In this document: positions 36,990-48,786 of the stretch, one piece after another
Position numbering within the stretch: the stretch's first letter is position 1
How the letters are laid out: each line of letters begins with the position of its first letter
From: Physcomitrium patens
Taxonomy: Eukaryota; Streptophyta; Bryopsida; Funariales; Funariaceae
DNA length: 64,000 nucleotides
Direction of reading: 5' to 3'
Assembly: GCF_000002425.4 (NCBI RefSeq)
Contig: NC_037255.1
Location: 8,517,458-8,581,457 of the forward strand
Position numbers and translations under genes: made by a program
The notes under the pieces: generated by a model
Seen by the model: only the letters and a program-made list of their open reading frames with translations
Database searches by the model: none
What the model was told of the DNA's origin: nothing

Positions 36990-39120
36990 ATGGCAACCTC
37001 CGCCTTAGCCTCGTCCCTGGTCCCGCCGCGCTGTGCAACTCCTACTTCCTCTCCAACCTCATCTTCCACGTCGCTTGCCTTCTCTCGCATCCGTTCCCTG
37101 TCCCGCTCCACGGGCTCCCTAGACCTCACTGCTTCTTTCTTCGCTGATGTTAATCTCGCCGTCACCGCCAGAAGGTATAGGATATCTTCCGGCTTGTAGA
37201 ACGTTTAGCGATTCTTGGCTTGGTTGAGTTTGACAATTTCAATTTCGACTGTTACTTGGTGTTTTGTCTAGAATTTTGGTGTAGTTGTAGCTGATTCCTC
37301 AAAGCTCAGTGGAAACAGGGTTGAATTTACTCTATTTCCTGATTGCTGGTCGTGATATTGGAGCTGCAAGCTCGGGAAATTGGTGTTTTCCAGTCTGAAA
37401 AGATAGATGGCCATTGATATCGTGTTTTGCATTTGAGTCCAGAGAAGGCAGATCATCATGTCGAGGGAAGGTGACTATGATGGCGCCCATTGGCACTCCG
37501 AAAGTTCCTTACCGAACCCCAGGAGAAGGAGGATGGCAGTGGGTTGATATCTGGAATGTCTTGGTGAGCATTCTTATCTGTTTCTGGTCATCACTTTCGA
37601 ATTCTTGGATTCGCAACTGATGTTGACACACGATGGTATGGATTTGTCAATGCAGTATCGTGAACGGATTATTTTCCTTGGCCAGTACATTGACGAGGAG
37701 TTCGGCAACCAAGTTGTAGCTACTATGCTGTATTTGGACAGCGTTGACAACTCCAAGCCTATGCACCTGTATATTAATTGCCCCGGTGGTGATGTATGCA
37801 CAGAACATTTGTACTCTTCTCGTTTTTAAACTAGTCTTTGTTGGTTTTGAGAACGAGTGTGAATTGTTGAATTGGCGTTGGTAAAATAGTGAAGCCGAGG
37901 TTTAGTCTAACTCATTCAACTTTTCTCTTCTCGAATGTAGCTTGACATGTAGTCTTCGTCTTAAGAGAAAGCGGCCGTTTCAAACCTACAAATTATAGTT
38001 TTCAGAATTCAAAGTTGCGACGCCCTTGTTTCGTTCCAGATTACACCCTGCATGGCGATTTACGACACAATGGAAAGTATAAAAAGTCCAGTAGGTACCC
38101 TAGCTTTGGGTTACGCTTACAATAACGCAGGGCTTCTGCTTGCTGCTGGCGCGAAGGTGCGCCTCCTTGGCTGTTTTAGATAGTGGCGTGATTATTTATT
38201 TATTTATTTTTAATTCATATCATCAAAAGCAATTTAGCTCTAGTGACACATAGGTTGGCTAATGGTAGTCCTAGTAGTCTAATTAACTTCCCTTATCACT
38301 AGATGTATCACTAGATAAGAATGTCAATGTCGCTTACATCGTGTCTTCCACTGATTTCTGGTTCTATCTTGATTTGGAGAAATACAGGGCATGCGAGTAG
38401 CTATGCCACTGACCAGGGTAGCTCTTATGTCCCCGGCTGGTGCAGCGCGCGGCCAGGTCTGCCACCTATGTTTTCAACATGATACTTATCAGATGTCATT
38501 GTTAATCGAATCCTGAACCGTAGAGCTAGTGTGCATGGGGTGTGCCTTAGTAGCTCTCATTTTGTTCTGCTTCTTCCTGAATAAAGTCATGGACTCGTGA
38601 GTTCTTCGTTTGGCTTCGGAAATCTAGGCTGATGACATCATCAATGAAGCAAAGGAGCTGAACCGAGTGAGGAACTATGTGTACGAACAAGTTTCAAAGA
38701 AAACTGGTCAACCTTTTGATAAGGTATGGTTAATACCAAGTGGAAGGATGGTTTGCTGAATATGATTTGTACACTGGGATAAAATGTTTCAGAAGATTGG
38801 TTAATGTGCGTGGCACACAAGTGTGTTTATGTAATACTTGCTACTGAACTAACCCTTGTATATTACCAGCCCTGTTTAAGGTCGCGATGATGTTGGTGCA
38901 CCTTTCTCACTAGTTGATTTGTATTTGGGATTCGAGTTTTTAGAGTTCATGGACTGGTGGAGAATATCTGTTTTTACAGGTAGTGAAGGATTTGAATCGT
39001 ATTAAGCGCTTTAGCGCTAATGAAGCTTTGGAATATGGTATAATTGACAAGGTTGTAAGACCGAAGCGCATCAAACCAGATGCAAGAAGGCAGGAGTCTA
39101 TTGGAGTTGGGCTTGGCTAA
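36990..39120 (+). CDS. CLPR2: Plastid Clp protease non-catalytic subunit ClpR2
   Basis: Seven exons with exact phase agreement: 36990-37174, 37443-37563, 37656-37793, 38040-38156, 38388-38456, 38628-38723 and 38980-39120, giving 288 residues. ClpR2 is a subunit of the R-ring of the stromal Clp core that degrades chloroplast proteins. The first ~60 residues are Ser/Thr/Ala-rich, fitting a transit peptide. Then follow [60 protein letters not shown] and [20 protein letters not shown], closest to Arabidopsis ClpR2. The catalytic serine motif of ClpP is replaced by [11 protein letters not shown] and the histidine block by [12 protein letters not shown], as expected for a ClpR. The ATG at 36990 is in good context (CCATGG). 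Flanked by the retrotransposon island on the left and the p24 gene, convergent, on the right. Confidence 0.95.
38294..38319. repeat. 26-bp repeat shared with 40030-40055
   Basis: An identical 26-base segment (TATCACTAGATG followed by a second TATCACTAGAT plus AAG) lies here in CLPR2 intron 4 and again downstream of the p24 gene. It is itself a 12-base motif in tandem and nearly palindromic. Flanks are not obviously related. Confidence 0.8.
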
Positions 39121-40029
39121 AGTTCAACACCCAACGTCTTGTTCAATATCTCCAGGTCATAACATTTAGAAGCTACATAATCGCAGTGAGTGTATACTGA
39201 CTGGTCATGCTGTAGAGTAGCTGGATAGTGTCACTAGTGCTAAATTGCCTCGGCAGGGATTTCCTGTTGTCTTTGGAGCAATTCTCATGACCCTGTAAAC
39301 TATTTCCCTGACACCGTTTCAGAATTACAGTAAAGTAAGGGTTGCAAATCAAAAGGTGTCGTTTGTATTTATCTTCTTGAACTGGTACTCCAGAGGGCTT
39401 CATGAGAGTATCTGCGGCATGTAGATTTAACACACTGCGACATTGTGATTTAACACACTTGGCCTGTGATGAGGCAGCCATGTGTTTATAATTGATACGG
39501 CGCATGCTTATAATTGAGGCTCCTGAACGATTCTTCCTATTATGCTCAGTATTGGGTGTAGAACTCATCGTAGTAGAAATTATTTCAAACAGCACGGTTT
39601 ACAACAGTGATCTGGAAAAACATTTGACAGAACCTCTTTGATTGTTAGTATTCTAGAATGATGTGAGAAAACAGCAAGGGCTACGCCTATGAAGGCATTT
39701 ATTGGTGCACTTTTTGTCCAGTGTAAGAATATATAAACAATAACATAAAATCACGTCATGGCACTTACATTACTGTTGCAGATCTTGGCACCTGGGCTAC
39801 AGCTTTTGGAGTTCTTGTTGAAACATTGTAACATCTTCACTCCTGAACAATAAGAATTATCACACAAAATTGTGGCATTCTGGAATTCTTTTGTACGATC
39901 AAGAAGTAATGAAGCTAATGTTCTTAGTTATTCTTGTCTGTTTAGAAATGGGATGGTGAAACTCCAGAATTTCAACATTCTAAAATTATGACATTTGCAG
40001 TAGAAGTTACCTTTACTGGGGGTTGGCTG
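39121..40029. other. Convergent intergenic region between CLPR2 and the p24 gene
   Basis: This holds both 3' untranslated regions. Frames on the minus strand (39173-39595, 39928-40125) lack family similarity. Nothing else is recognised. Confidence 0.45.
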
Positions 40030-40055
40030 TATCACTAGATGTATCACTAGATAAG
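40030..40055. repeat. 26-bp repeat, second copy
   Basis: Identical to 38294-38319 in the CLPR2 intron. It lies at the 3' end of the minus-strand p24 reading frame. Confidence 0.8.
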
Positions 40056-40661
40056 GGGCATTGGTAGTATTGTACACGAGATGCCGTGTCGAGACTTTTC
40101 GATAAGAAACTCCATGCATGCCCACGAGTATAATATCTCATCCTCACTAGGGCTACGTTTCTTATCGAAAAGACTCTGCAGAGGCACAACGTGGAGAACA
40201 CTGCATGCGATCAAAGACAGGGACTTCAAGGCAGCTTTGTAAATAATACGCCTGCTCATGCCGGTCGCAACTGCACGGCATCAAAAAGTAAAGCATGAAT
40301 GACCATAATTATCTGCATTATCGATGGTGAAATATGCGAATGAAGATTCAAGAAGGGTCATACCTTGGGCTTGTCGAGCGGTCTGGGAGTGTACCCAATG
40401 CTGATCAAACTGTACATTGTAGCCATTGTCTCGAGACTTAATCGAATGTGCTGAAAAATTAAAAAAACAATCTGACTCACCATTCTTTATTGCCTCATCA
40501 CGAATTAAATGCCCAATGTGCACATCGAAATCGATGGTCTGTACCAGTGAAATTGGATTTTCAAAGCAGAAAATGAATGGTCCCTTTCGGGTGGCTGTAA
40601 GGTTGAACATTCCTTGAAATCTCTGCTTCATATTATGCACTTGACCGTGAGGATCTTGAAT
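40047..40661 (-). CDS. p24 / EMP24-GOLD family cargo receptor, three C-terminal exons
   Basis: Exons 40661-40481, 40450-40364 and 40270-40047 join with phase 1 at both introns. Together they read IQDPHGQVHNMKQRF..., the GOLD-domain core FIFCFENPISLVQTIDFDVH, a coil VQFDQHWVHSQTARQAQ, then SRRIIYKAALKSLSLIACSV as the membrane span and LQSLFDKKR as the start of the cytosolic tail. This order is that of p24 proteins, which cycle between ER and Golgi in COPI and COPII vesicles. The KK in the tail fits COPI binding, though the frame continues about 35 codons further than usual for the family, so the true stop or a further intron may differ. The N-terminal part is uncertain (see the candidate exon upstream). 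The intact phase and splice sites argue for a live gene; a recent pseudogene is not excluded. Confidence 0.72.
40091..40176. repeat. Hairpin-forming inverted repeat
   Basis: GAGACTTTTCGATAAGAAAC at 40091-40110 is matched at 19 of 20 positions by the reverse complement of 40157-40176, with a 46-base loop. One arm encodes the LFDKK part of the p24 tail on the minus strand, so the p24 transcript could fold here. Confidence 0.85.
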
Positions 40662-41111
40662 CTGTCAGGAATGCTCTTGGGCGGTAAGAGAGCTTTACGT
40701 TCAATCTGACCTGCACTTTGATGTGAAATAAATTTTCTCAGGGTGCTTTGTTGCCGAAGAAAATTTATCGCATAAACGTGTTGCAATTTGACACCCATTT
40801 ACTTTAGTATCTGATTTGAGGAGCATTACTTTCGTAGCAGCCCAAATTGATCAACACATTACAGTCTTTCTCATCAACTCATAACAAAATTTGAATGGAG
40901 CCAGTTGTGCAACGATCTATATGAATCTGAAAAACCAGTCAGCTGGTCAACCCTAATTCAAATACTGAAAGCCGATGCTGGGTTCACTCTAAAAAGTCGT
41001 GATGGGTGGATGTTCTCAGCCACCTCGTCTTTCTATGCATGATAAGACGCATCATTCCGCATCCAGAGAAGTTCCTCCACGTGCTGAAGGAGGTCCCGAA
41101 ACCTCTAACTC

Positions 41112-41352
41112 TTATAGATAAACCCAACTCTTCTAGACAGGAAAATATTACTTTATGGTAGTCCCAATGTAGTTCATGTTTGCAAATGTTTTCCTGAATT
41201 TCGTCGGAGAATATGAGGTTATCGCTAGGACCAGCATCTAGGTGGAGATTAGTACTACCGAGTTCCCTTGCGACATGCAGGCGTAACAGTTGGTCTCGCA
41301 ACGTCATGAAGGTATGTCTAGATTGGTCCTGCTCACAGAGTGCAGCTATCAC
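41112..41352 (-). CDS. Candidate N-terminal exon of the p24 gene
   Basis: Within a minus-strand frame, the stretch SDEIQENICKHELHWDYHKV followed by IFSCLEELG resembles the start of a GOLD domain (a cysteine followed by a tyrosine-containing strand and a hydrophobic strand). It lies upstream of the clear p24 exons on the same strand. I could not place the donor or a signal peptide, so the link is tentative. Confidence 0.35.
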
Positions 41353-42163
41353 AAACTCGAACCTCTCTACTTCAATATGAATCCTTGCATTTCAATTAAG
41401 TGGTTATCTGTAATGTGATGGTGGCAACATGATCTCCACGAGTGACAATCACCACAATAGAAATCCAGGGATTGCGAGAAGGTGTGCATACGCCAGTTAG
41501 ATGAAGCAGAGCGGCAGCTAATCAAACATGAGTCCATCTTCTTCTACTTCATCTTAAGATCACGAGCTTCTCCGTAAGGTTCTTCCTGTCAACCCAAAGC
41601 AATTAGCCTGCAATCTTTCTTAGAATTGATGAAGACATACATGTTTCTTCAAGGTATTTATAGAGCACTACATGTACACGTTTTGAAAATTATTAATATG
41701 TCGAAAACAGCATACCTGTTTAGTTTTGTAGTGTTCTTCACAAACGAATCATTTTGATAGGTGCTAACATCGTATAAGTCAGAAATTTGCTTACTTCACT
41801 TCTGTATTTTTCCAAGAGAATATATTTTACGCGAACAAAATATGGCATATATACTGAAAGATAACATAGTATAGTGTAATTCATGATGAAAATCATCACT
41901 GGTAATAATAAAGTATGATGATAGGTGTGGATTTGGACTCATAAGGCGGAATTGTAGAGGCGAAATTGGTACCACATGTATTCTGATTTGCAGGAGTGAA
42001 TGAGAGAAATCAGACTACACGTCTGCGAAAAGCTTTTCAGTCAACACGTTTGGTTTTTGCAAAATTGTATAGTACATGTTGATGCGAAGATGACTGCCTC
42101 GAACTGCACTACAGAGGCAGTTGCTCCTGCTTGGTTCGGAAGCTAAAAGTTCCCGCAAGGTAT
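41353..42163. other. Intergenic region: RbcS 3' side and p24 5' side
   Basis: AT-rich around 41640-41950. This should contain the RbcS 3' untranslated region and the p24 promoter. No further gene or repeat is recognised. Confidence 0.45.
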
Positions 42164-43053
42164 CTAGTTGGGCCTGGCCACTAAGAATCCGCAAATCTGC
42201 ACCTGCTTCTTGCTGTCAAAGCCCAGCACACGCACCCAGCAGCTGGGGAAGGACTGCTTGCACTCCTGGATCTCCCGCAGCACCTGCGCTGAGTCGGTGC
42301 ATCCGAACATGGGCAGCTTCCACATGGTCCAGTACCGGCCATCGTAGTAGCCTGAGGAGCCTGGGCCGCTGAAGTTGGTGCGGCTTACTGATCCTACCTG
42401 CAGGAGGGAATGCGTAATTGTCACATCATAATGCAAATTCAGCTCAGATGTTGGCTGGATTGTACCGAGATTTGTTCGAGTATCTAGACTGGTAACCTAG
42501 TGGAGTTTCTACCACATTTGGTTAAGGTAGAAGCAAATCTGGCAGTAGCATCTCATCTCTGAGGGACGTTAGTCTTGAAGAGAGCAAGAAATACGGACTC
42601 ACCGTGTCGAATTCAATGCAGGGAATCAGGTTCTGCTGGATCATGAAGTCCACCTGCTTGGCGATCTGATCATCGGTCAATGGTGGCAAGTACGAAAAGG
42701 TCTCGAACTTGGGCTGTCCGATTGGGTTCCACACCTGCGCAGAATGTCAAGCCCATTCTCGATCAGACGTGTTGGAAAAAAACAAATGACACATCCTTCA
42801 CTAATGTCAGCAGAGTCTGCACTTGCTCTCCAGTCGAACATGCAAGCAGACGTGAAATCGAGACGTGGCGGCTGTGTACCTGCATGCATTGCACGCGGCT
42901 GCCGTTGTGGACGGAGCTCAAACGCCGGGCCTTGGAAGCGAACAGGGTGGTCGACTTCAGACCGGAGAATTGTTTCACGGAGCTGGACTCGCGGCAGACA
43001 GCTGCAGGGGATGCAGCCGCTACGATCGAGACGGAGACCACAGCAGATGCCAT
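42164..43053 (-). CDS. RBCS: Ribulose-bisphosphate carboxylase small subunit, chloroplast precursor
   Basis: Three exons in phase 0: 43053-42880, 42734-42603 and 42397-42164, giving 179 residues. The product is the small subunit of Rubisco, which stabilises the large-subunit octamer in the chloroplast stroma. Residues 1 to about 56 form a Ser/Ala/Val-rich transit peptide ending SRVQC, and the mature protein begins at [20 protein letters not shown]. The hallmark block [19 protein letters not shown] and the ending [18 protein letters not shown] are intact. The first intron falls right after the MQ codons, a position conserved in plant RbcS genes. A two-residue SS expansion precedes the YYDGRYW block compared with the usual sequence as I recall it. 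The ATG at 43053 starts MASAVVSV. Retrotransposon sequence begins within about 0.4-0.8 kb upstream. Confidence 0.96.
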
Positions 43054-43840
43054 AGCGACAAATCCGTGGAGCTTGCGGCGCGAGCTAGAGAGTGCTGGCA
43101 CAGATCAAAGACGCAATGCAAATGCTTTAGGCAATGCAGGATGAGTGGTCTTGGAATGGCTATGTAGGGGACGCAAATGTGGACACTGCAAGGCTCTAGA
43201 ACATTCTAGGTTACTCCTCTATCCGTCTGCAACCTGCATATTGGAACTTATTTTACTAGGGTTAGAATATAAGTTCAGTATTTGCAAGTATTCATGTTTC
43301 TTTTATCATTTTCTGTTTTTCATTTGCTTTGTACTGTCAAGGAGAACAAACCCTGAAGAGTTGCCCCTCCTTGATGGGGTGTGATGCTTTGACACCTTAC
43401 ACTCAATTAGTTGTAATTGCCTATTTCAAATACGCCTTGTTAATTGGTTTATGGTATTTGATGCAGGTCAAGTTCTCTTCTAAGAACACAAATCAACAAT
43501 GTTGTGTTGTGATTTGGTTATCATGTGAAAATAATGCATATGTATATATATTTAATGTACAATTTATTATACAAAATGGTGAGAGCCATGTTATTAGATT
43601 TTAATTGATTGCAAAATGTGGTTAGATTGCTACTTTGAAGTAGTTAATTTAAAAAGTTTATTATTGAGGTTGATTTTATGTTAAGAATAGTTTTTATATA
43701 TTTAGAGCCACCTTTATAAGACATTGATGACTCTTGAAATCTTGTTTTGTTTTTTTTTATTTGGTGTTCAAAGCACATATTATATAAAACTTATTAGAAA
43801 AAGGATTAGAGAAGTATTTTTGTGTAAAAAAGGGTAGTTA
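43054..43840 (-). promoter_or_regulatory. RbcS upstream region
   Basis: About 150 bases of balanced composition precede the RbcS ATG, then AT content rises from about 43200. A GATAG (I-box-like) core occurs on the minus strand near 43220. No canonical TATA box was found. From about 43840 the sequence is an old LTR. Confidence 0.35.
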
Positions 43841-44970
43841 GGCCAACCATATGGATGAATGAAGATGGATGATAAAAACTTCGATTCCTATTAGCCAAAA
43901 TTCATACCCAGTGGACTTCAAGGAAGGTGCCTAAGGTCTTATTAGGAATTAGGGTTACTCTTTTGATACCATTCAAACATCAGAGGTTAAGATCATAAAT
44001 TTTAGGGTTTTGGATATGGTTTTGGTGAAAATTTTGTGTGATTTTGAGTTTTTGTGAAAAAAAATATAGGTGCTCAAAGTCAAAGTATTGATTTTGTATC
44101 TATTGTCACTCTTTGGAGCAGAGTGCACACATATAAAAAAACGTTTGAGGATCGGATTTTGTGATTGGAAAGTTAGTTTAAAGGACTACATTTTGCATGT
44201 AAAAAGAAAAAGATTTAAAATTGATTTAGAGGAGAAATGACTACTTGAAGACAATGCTTCCAAATTGAGGTTTGTCAATTAACCAATTTCATGAGGGATT
44301 TGGTTCTAGCCATATCTCAAGCATTTGGAAGAATCTTTGGCTAAAATTTTGCACAAATGTATATAGCTATGACATTAAGCTATATACCAAATTTTGTGTC
44401 ATTGGAATTTTTTATTTTTGAGTTACAAAGAAAATAGTACTCAAGTACTTATAAATTAGGGTTTAAAGTACCTGCTAGGGTTTCTAAGATGCCAGACATT
44501 TGGTAGTAGATTTATGGTTCATTTTTTTATGATAAATTTTAAGGATAAATTCTATATTATCTAAAAATTTGAAAAAAATTGAAAAATTGGATCAAGAGAT
44601 ATTATATTCTAAAGTTTGAAGAGAAAAAATCTTTTGCAAGAGAAAAAATATTTTGAAAGATTTTGCTATAATTTGGGCATTTTATGCAAAGTAAAGAGAT
44701 TTTTGGAAGTTAAGACTTTATATATATGTTAAATATGGATATATAGAGCTATGACAAAATTATGATACAAAGATGGATTTTTGTAAGGAAATAATGGATT
44801 TTCTTTGAGCTTATTAGAAATCTAACTTATTAGCAAATGGTTAGTTATGATTTGGTATAGCAAAAGATGTTAGGAAATTTCTAGAATTTTAAATATAAAA
44901 GGTTTTTACTTATAGAATATTTTTTGATATTGTTTTATTTATTTGTCCTCTATAATAAGAATATATCACT
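43840..44970 (+). repeat. Old, diverged solo LTR of family B
   Basis: The stretch from about 43845 to 44010 aligns with B LTR 58380-58520 (ATTCCTATTAGCC, TGGACTTCAAGGA, CTTATTAGG blocks), and similarity continues more weakly to about 44960. It is much more diverged than the B copies at 53170 and 58083, so an older insertion or a sister family. The left end is not resolved. Confidence 0.55.
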
Positions 44971-44989
44971 TATTGAAGCTTGGCCAATA

Positions 44990-47900
44990 AGTTAAAGTTA
45001 AATTCTCCATAGCTAGATACTTAGTGTATTTCCAACTTTGCCAGCCCAGTCGGAATCGCTATAACCATACAATGGGCACAACATTTGGTCATGGCAAAAT
45101 CCAAAATTTGGCTAAGGTATCAGAAGCAATGTTTACATGCCACCACGTGCTTGGTCCCAGGATTATGCATGTACTAGGCTAGTATGTTGATTACAAAGGC
45201 AATGTTTGGGTAGGTGCAAATGTTGGCCCAGTTCAGCAACCCGATTGCATGGGCGTATGGAAATTCTTGGGGTGCATCAACAGCGGAAGGGTTGGGGGGG
45301 GGGGGGGGGGATCGGAGGTCGAGAGCTTCACTCCGGGCGCTAGTGGAGTACAGACCGGGCGAGCATCCAAGAATCCATACTTAGTTTCTGTTTTAGGTGG
45401 AGACTTTGAGAGACACGGAATCCATTCGTGCTGCACATTTCGCGTCATCTGAAGGCTCAGTATGTGATGAACATCACCGAGATCGGACAGTAAGAAGCGG
45501 GACTGGAGTTGATTCTTGACGTTGCGAAGAAGGGAAAGGTTGTTGCTTGCCAATATAGTGTCATCCACATACAACGTGAGGAGGACGAACAAAGAGCTGC
45601 GGCTTAGGCGGTAGACATTGCAATCTGCGGTGGAGGTCACAAATCCCATAGTGACCAGGTAGGCATTGATGACCTGAAACCGTACCTGAGGGGGTTATTT
45701 TAGGCCATACGTCTTGTGGAGTCGGCATATGAGCCTAGGACGCGAAGGAGTTACACCGAGTGGGATGTCCATGAATATTTCTTCACACAAAATGCCATTC
45801 AAAAACGATGTTTTAACGTCCATCCGGTGGACATGTAAATTCTGTTGGACCGCCAAAGCAAGAATTAATCAAATTGATTGTATGCAGACGACAAGAGAGA
45901 ATGTCTGGTGGTAGTCTAGACCCAAGATTTGATTGAACCCTGAAGCCACAAGGCAGGCCTTGGACCGATTGATGTGGCCATCACTTTTCAACTTGAGCTT
46001 GAAGATCTACTTGTAGGTAATTGGGCGTCAATTTGGAAGGAGTTCGGTGAAGACTAGATGCCGTTTGCCGCATGAGAGTTGAGCTCATCGGTAATGGCGG
46101 CCTTCCAATGAGCAGATTTGGGTGAAGCCAATGCTTGCTTGTATGTAGTGGGCTCGAGTGGAACGGGAGCCAAAGCTTACAGAGCACGTTTTTTCGTAGC
46201 CAAAAGAGCAAGTGGGCACCGAGGTAGCAAGCTATCAGGGTCATAATTTTCATTGAAATCTTGAGGGGGAGAGACACCCTTCTTAGATCGTGAGGATGTA
46301 CGTCGTGGAGGTGAGGACATCGCATGGGCAGACTGTAGAGCAGCGGAATCAGCACTAGAAATAAATTCACCTAAAGGGAACCGAGGATAAGAGCTCCTAG
46401 GGGGGGCGAGAGTGATGCTCCTTATGTGGCATGACTTCGAGACCGGATTGCGTATCTTCAAAGCGGCGGGAAGAGCCAGAATGTGCGATGGCCTTTTGAT
46501 TGGGAGAGCCTTCTGGAACGCCGCTTTGAAGCACATTCAAGTGAAGGGGCAAAACAGCGTTGAGCTAAGACAACATCAATGGCAGGGAACTAACAGGCTT
46601 CTCAGGAACAGCATGCACTGAAGGCGTTGTAGGTTCAGGATGTATAGTAGGTGCTCCAAGTGCACTCTGTATAGTAGGTGTTGTTGGGGCAGTCTGGAGC
46701 GCAGGTACTGAGGAAACAATCTGCAGTACGGGCACAGCAGGCTCGATGGGTGGAGTATGTGCCGCATGGTCTGCAAACTCGGGAAGCCTATTAGAAAAAC
46801 TTGGAGTGACTCCACTTGGACAAAAGTCGGTTGGAGAGAGGAAATCGGAATTCCACTAAGGAAGGTCATGACTGGGAACATGTATGTTATCTTCCAAAAA
46901 TACTACACTTCGGGAAGTAATCATAGCTTTTGTTTGCACATCTTGAACCTTGTAGCCTTTGCTAGTGTGGATGTAGCCCAAAAAGATACATTCAATTGTT
47001 ATCATGTCAAGTTTGGTTCTTAGTTTATGAAGAATTTTTGCATAATACTTGCTTCCAAATACATAGAAATGTGACAAATTTGGTTTTCTATTGTGCCACA
47101 GTTTAAGTGGAGTGGCATGACTTGGAATAGCTTTAGTTGGAATGGGATTTCGAATATATGTTGCACAAGTGATTGCCTCTCCTCAATATTGCTTGAATAA
47201 GTTTGCTTCATATAACATGCACTTAGCTGTATTTAATAAAGTTCTATTTTTGCATTTTGCCACACTATTTTATTTAGAAGTATAGACAGTAGTTAATTGA
47301 TGTTGTCTATGATTGTCTTCTAGGTACTGATCAAAAGCAAAAGAAAAGGTACTCTCCTCCTTGATTAGAATAAAGAATACAAATTGTATATCTAGTTTGT
47401 TTTTTTGCCCATACATGAAAGATTTTGAAGAAATTAAAGCATTAAATTTTTTGCAAAAAGAGCCGAAGGGTAGTATATCTTAAGAAATCATCAATAAAGG
47501 TAATGTAATATTCATATCTAAAAAATGTTGGTATTACAATTTTTCCATTTAAATCAAAATGGATAATTTTCAAAGGAGGAGTTACTCTAAATGTGGCTTC
47601 TTTATAAAATATTGTGATTGAGTATTTTCTATAAATACATGTGGAACATGGTTGTGAAGGAATCTTCTTTAGAAAAACTCCATATATTATAAGGTTTTAA
47701 ATTGATTGTTATAATTTGGCATTGTTGATATAGCTAAGGCTTCAATGCCATAGGTGGACTTGGATATGAACTGTTGATTGAAAAGATTGTGTAGTTGTAA
47801 TTTTAATATGAAGAGCTTTGATTGATATCAATAGCAAGTAGGTATCTTATGTGTGATGCTAATTGGTTGTGAAAATACTTGAATAAGGTAATGACATATT

Positions 47901-48200
47901 GAATTTTTTTATCTTTTCAACTGAAGCAAATCATAGATTTTGTAGACATAATGATGTACATTTGATGTTGAATTTAGATTGACTACTAAGATCATTGCAA
48001 ATGTTATTCAAATGTAGTAATGTTGAGATATTAATATTTTTATTGCAACTAAATGGTGCTAAAGCAAGGTTTAGAAAGAAGAGATGGTCATTCAATTCTA
48101 TAGTCCAAAAAATCAGACTTCTTGTTATAATAGAATCACGTGCCAAAACTATTGTATCGACTATGACTGGAGCAAAAATGATTGTTGAATCCAACATGTA
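44990..48200 (-). mobile_element. Ty1/copia retrotransposon remnant
   Basis: On the minus strand, in order: a gag side near 48200-47900, integrase about 47600-46900 (including CIFLGYIHTSKGYKV), reverse transcriptase about 46200-45250 (LYVDDTILASNN), and the start of RNase H near 45060-45000 (a YSDSDWAG-like block). No LTRs were found at either end. It is broken, with many lesions, and truncated. Composition steps from moderate GC below about 46870 to strongly AT-rich above it. Confidence 0.75.
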
Positions 48201-48786
48201 GAGATTTTTGTGGAGATGATACTTAGCAAGAATGTAATTATTTCAATCTATTACTTTACATTTTTTATTTTTGATGTAAAGTCTTCCTTCTATTTGATCA
48301 TATATATGTGTTCATTTATTTTATTTTATTTTATTTTATTTTTTTGTAAATCAAGAATATATAAAATGTTTAAGAGGCAAAGTATGGATCTTTGTTCTAA
48401 CTAAATTTTGACTTATCCTTGTCCATAGATTGGAAGTATTGTATTGTCTCCAAGATGCACTTAGTGACCATCAAGTGAGAGTATTTGAAAATCAATAAAT
48501 TGTGTTTTTGTATGAACTAGATGATGTGTAGCTCTTATAATGACAAACCAATGATTGTCTCTTGAATCTTCATGGTGAGTGAATTTTGTTGAGCAATATG
48601 CTTGTATGAAGTAAGTATGAATATAAAAGGATGGTGGAATTTCTTCTTTATCTTCATCTTTCTATATTATTTTGGATTTTCTTGAATTAGATGTAGCTAT
48701 GGCATAATTTGCTGAAACTTTGTTTTTGCTCTTAAAACAATCCATTCTTCAAAGTCACATCTTCTTACAGTGAGGATATAAAATTG
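48201..48786. other. Unassigned AT-rich sequence
   Basis: It contains a TTTTA pentanucleotide run near 48315-48345. There is no recognisable protein similarity and no clear match to the repeat families described here. Confidence 0.35.

Noticed and set aside
36990-39120. CLPR2 as a catalytic ClpP
   Set aside because: The serine and histidine blocks of the protease triad are replaced, and the sequence follows ClpR2 throughout.
39173-39595. 140-codon minus-strand frame downstream of CLPR2
   Set aside because: No family similarity; probably lies in the CLPR2 3' untranslated region.
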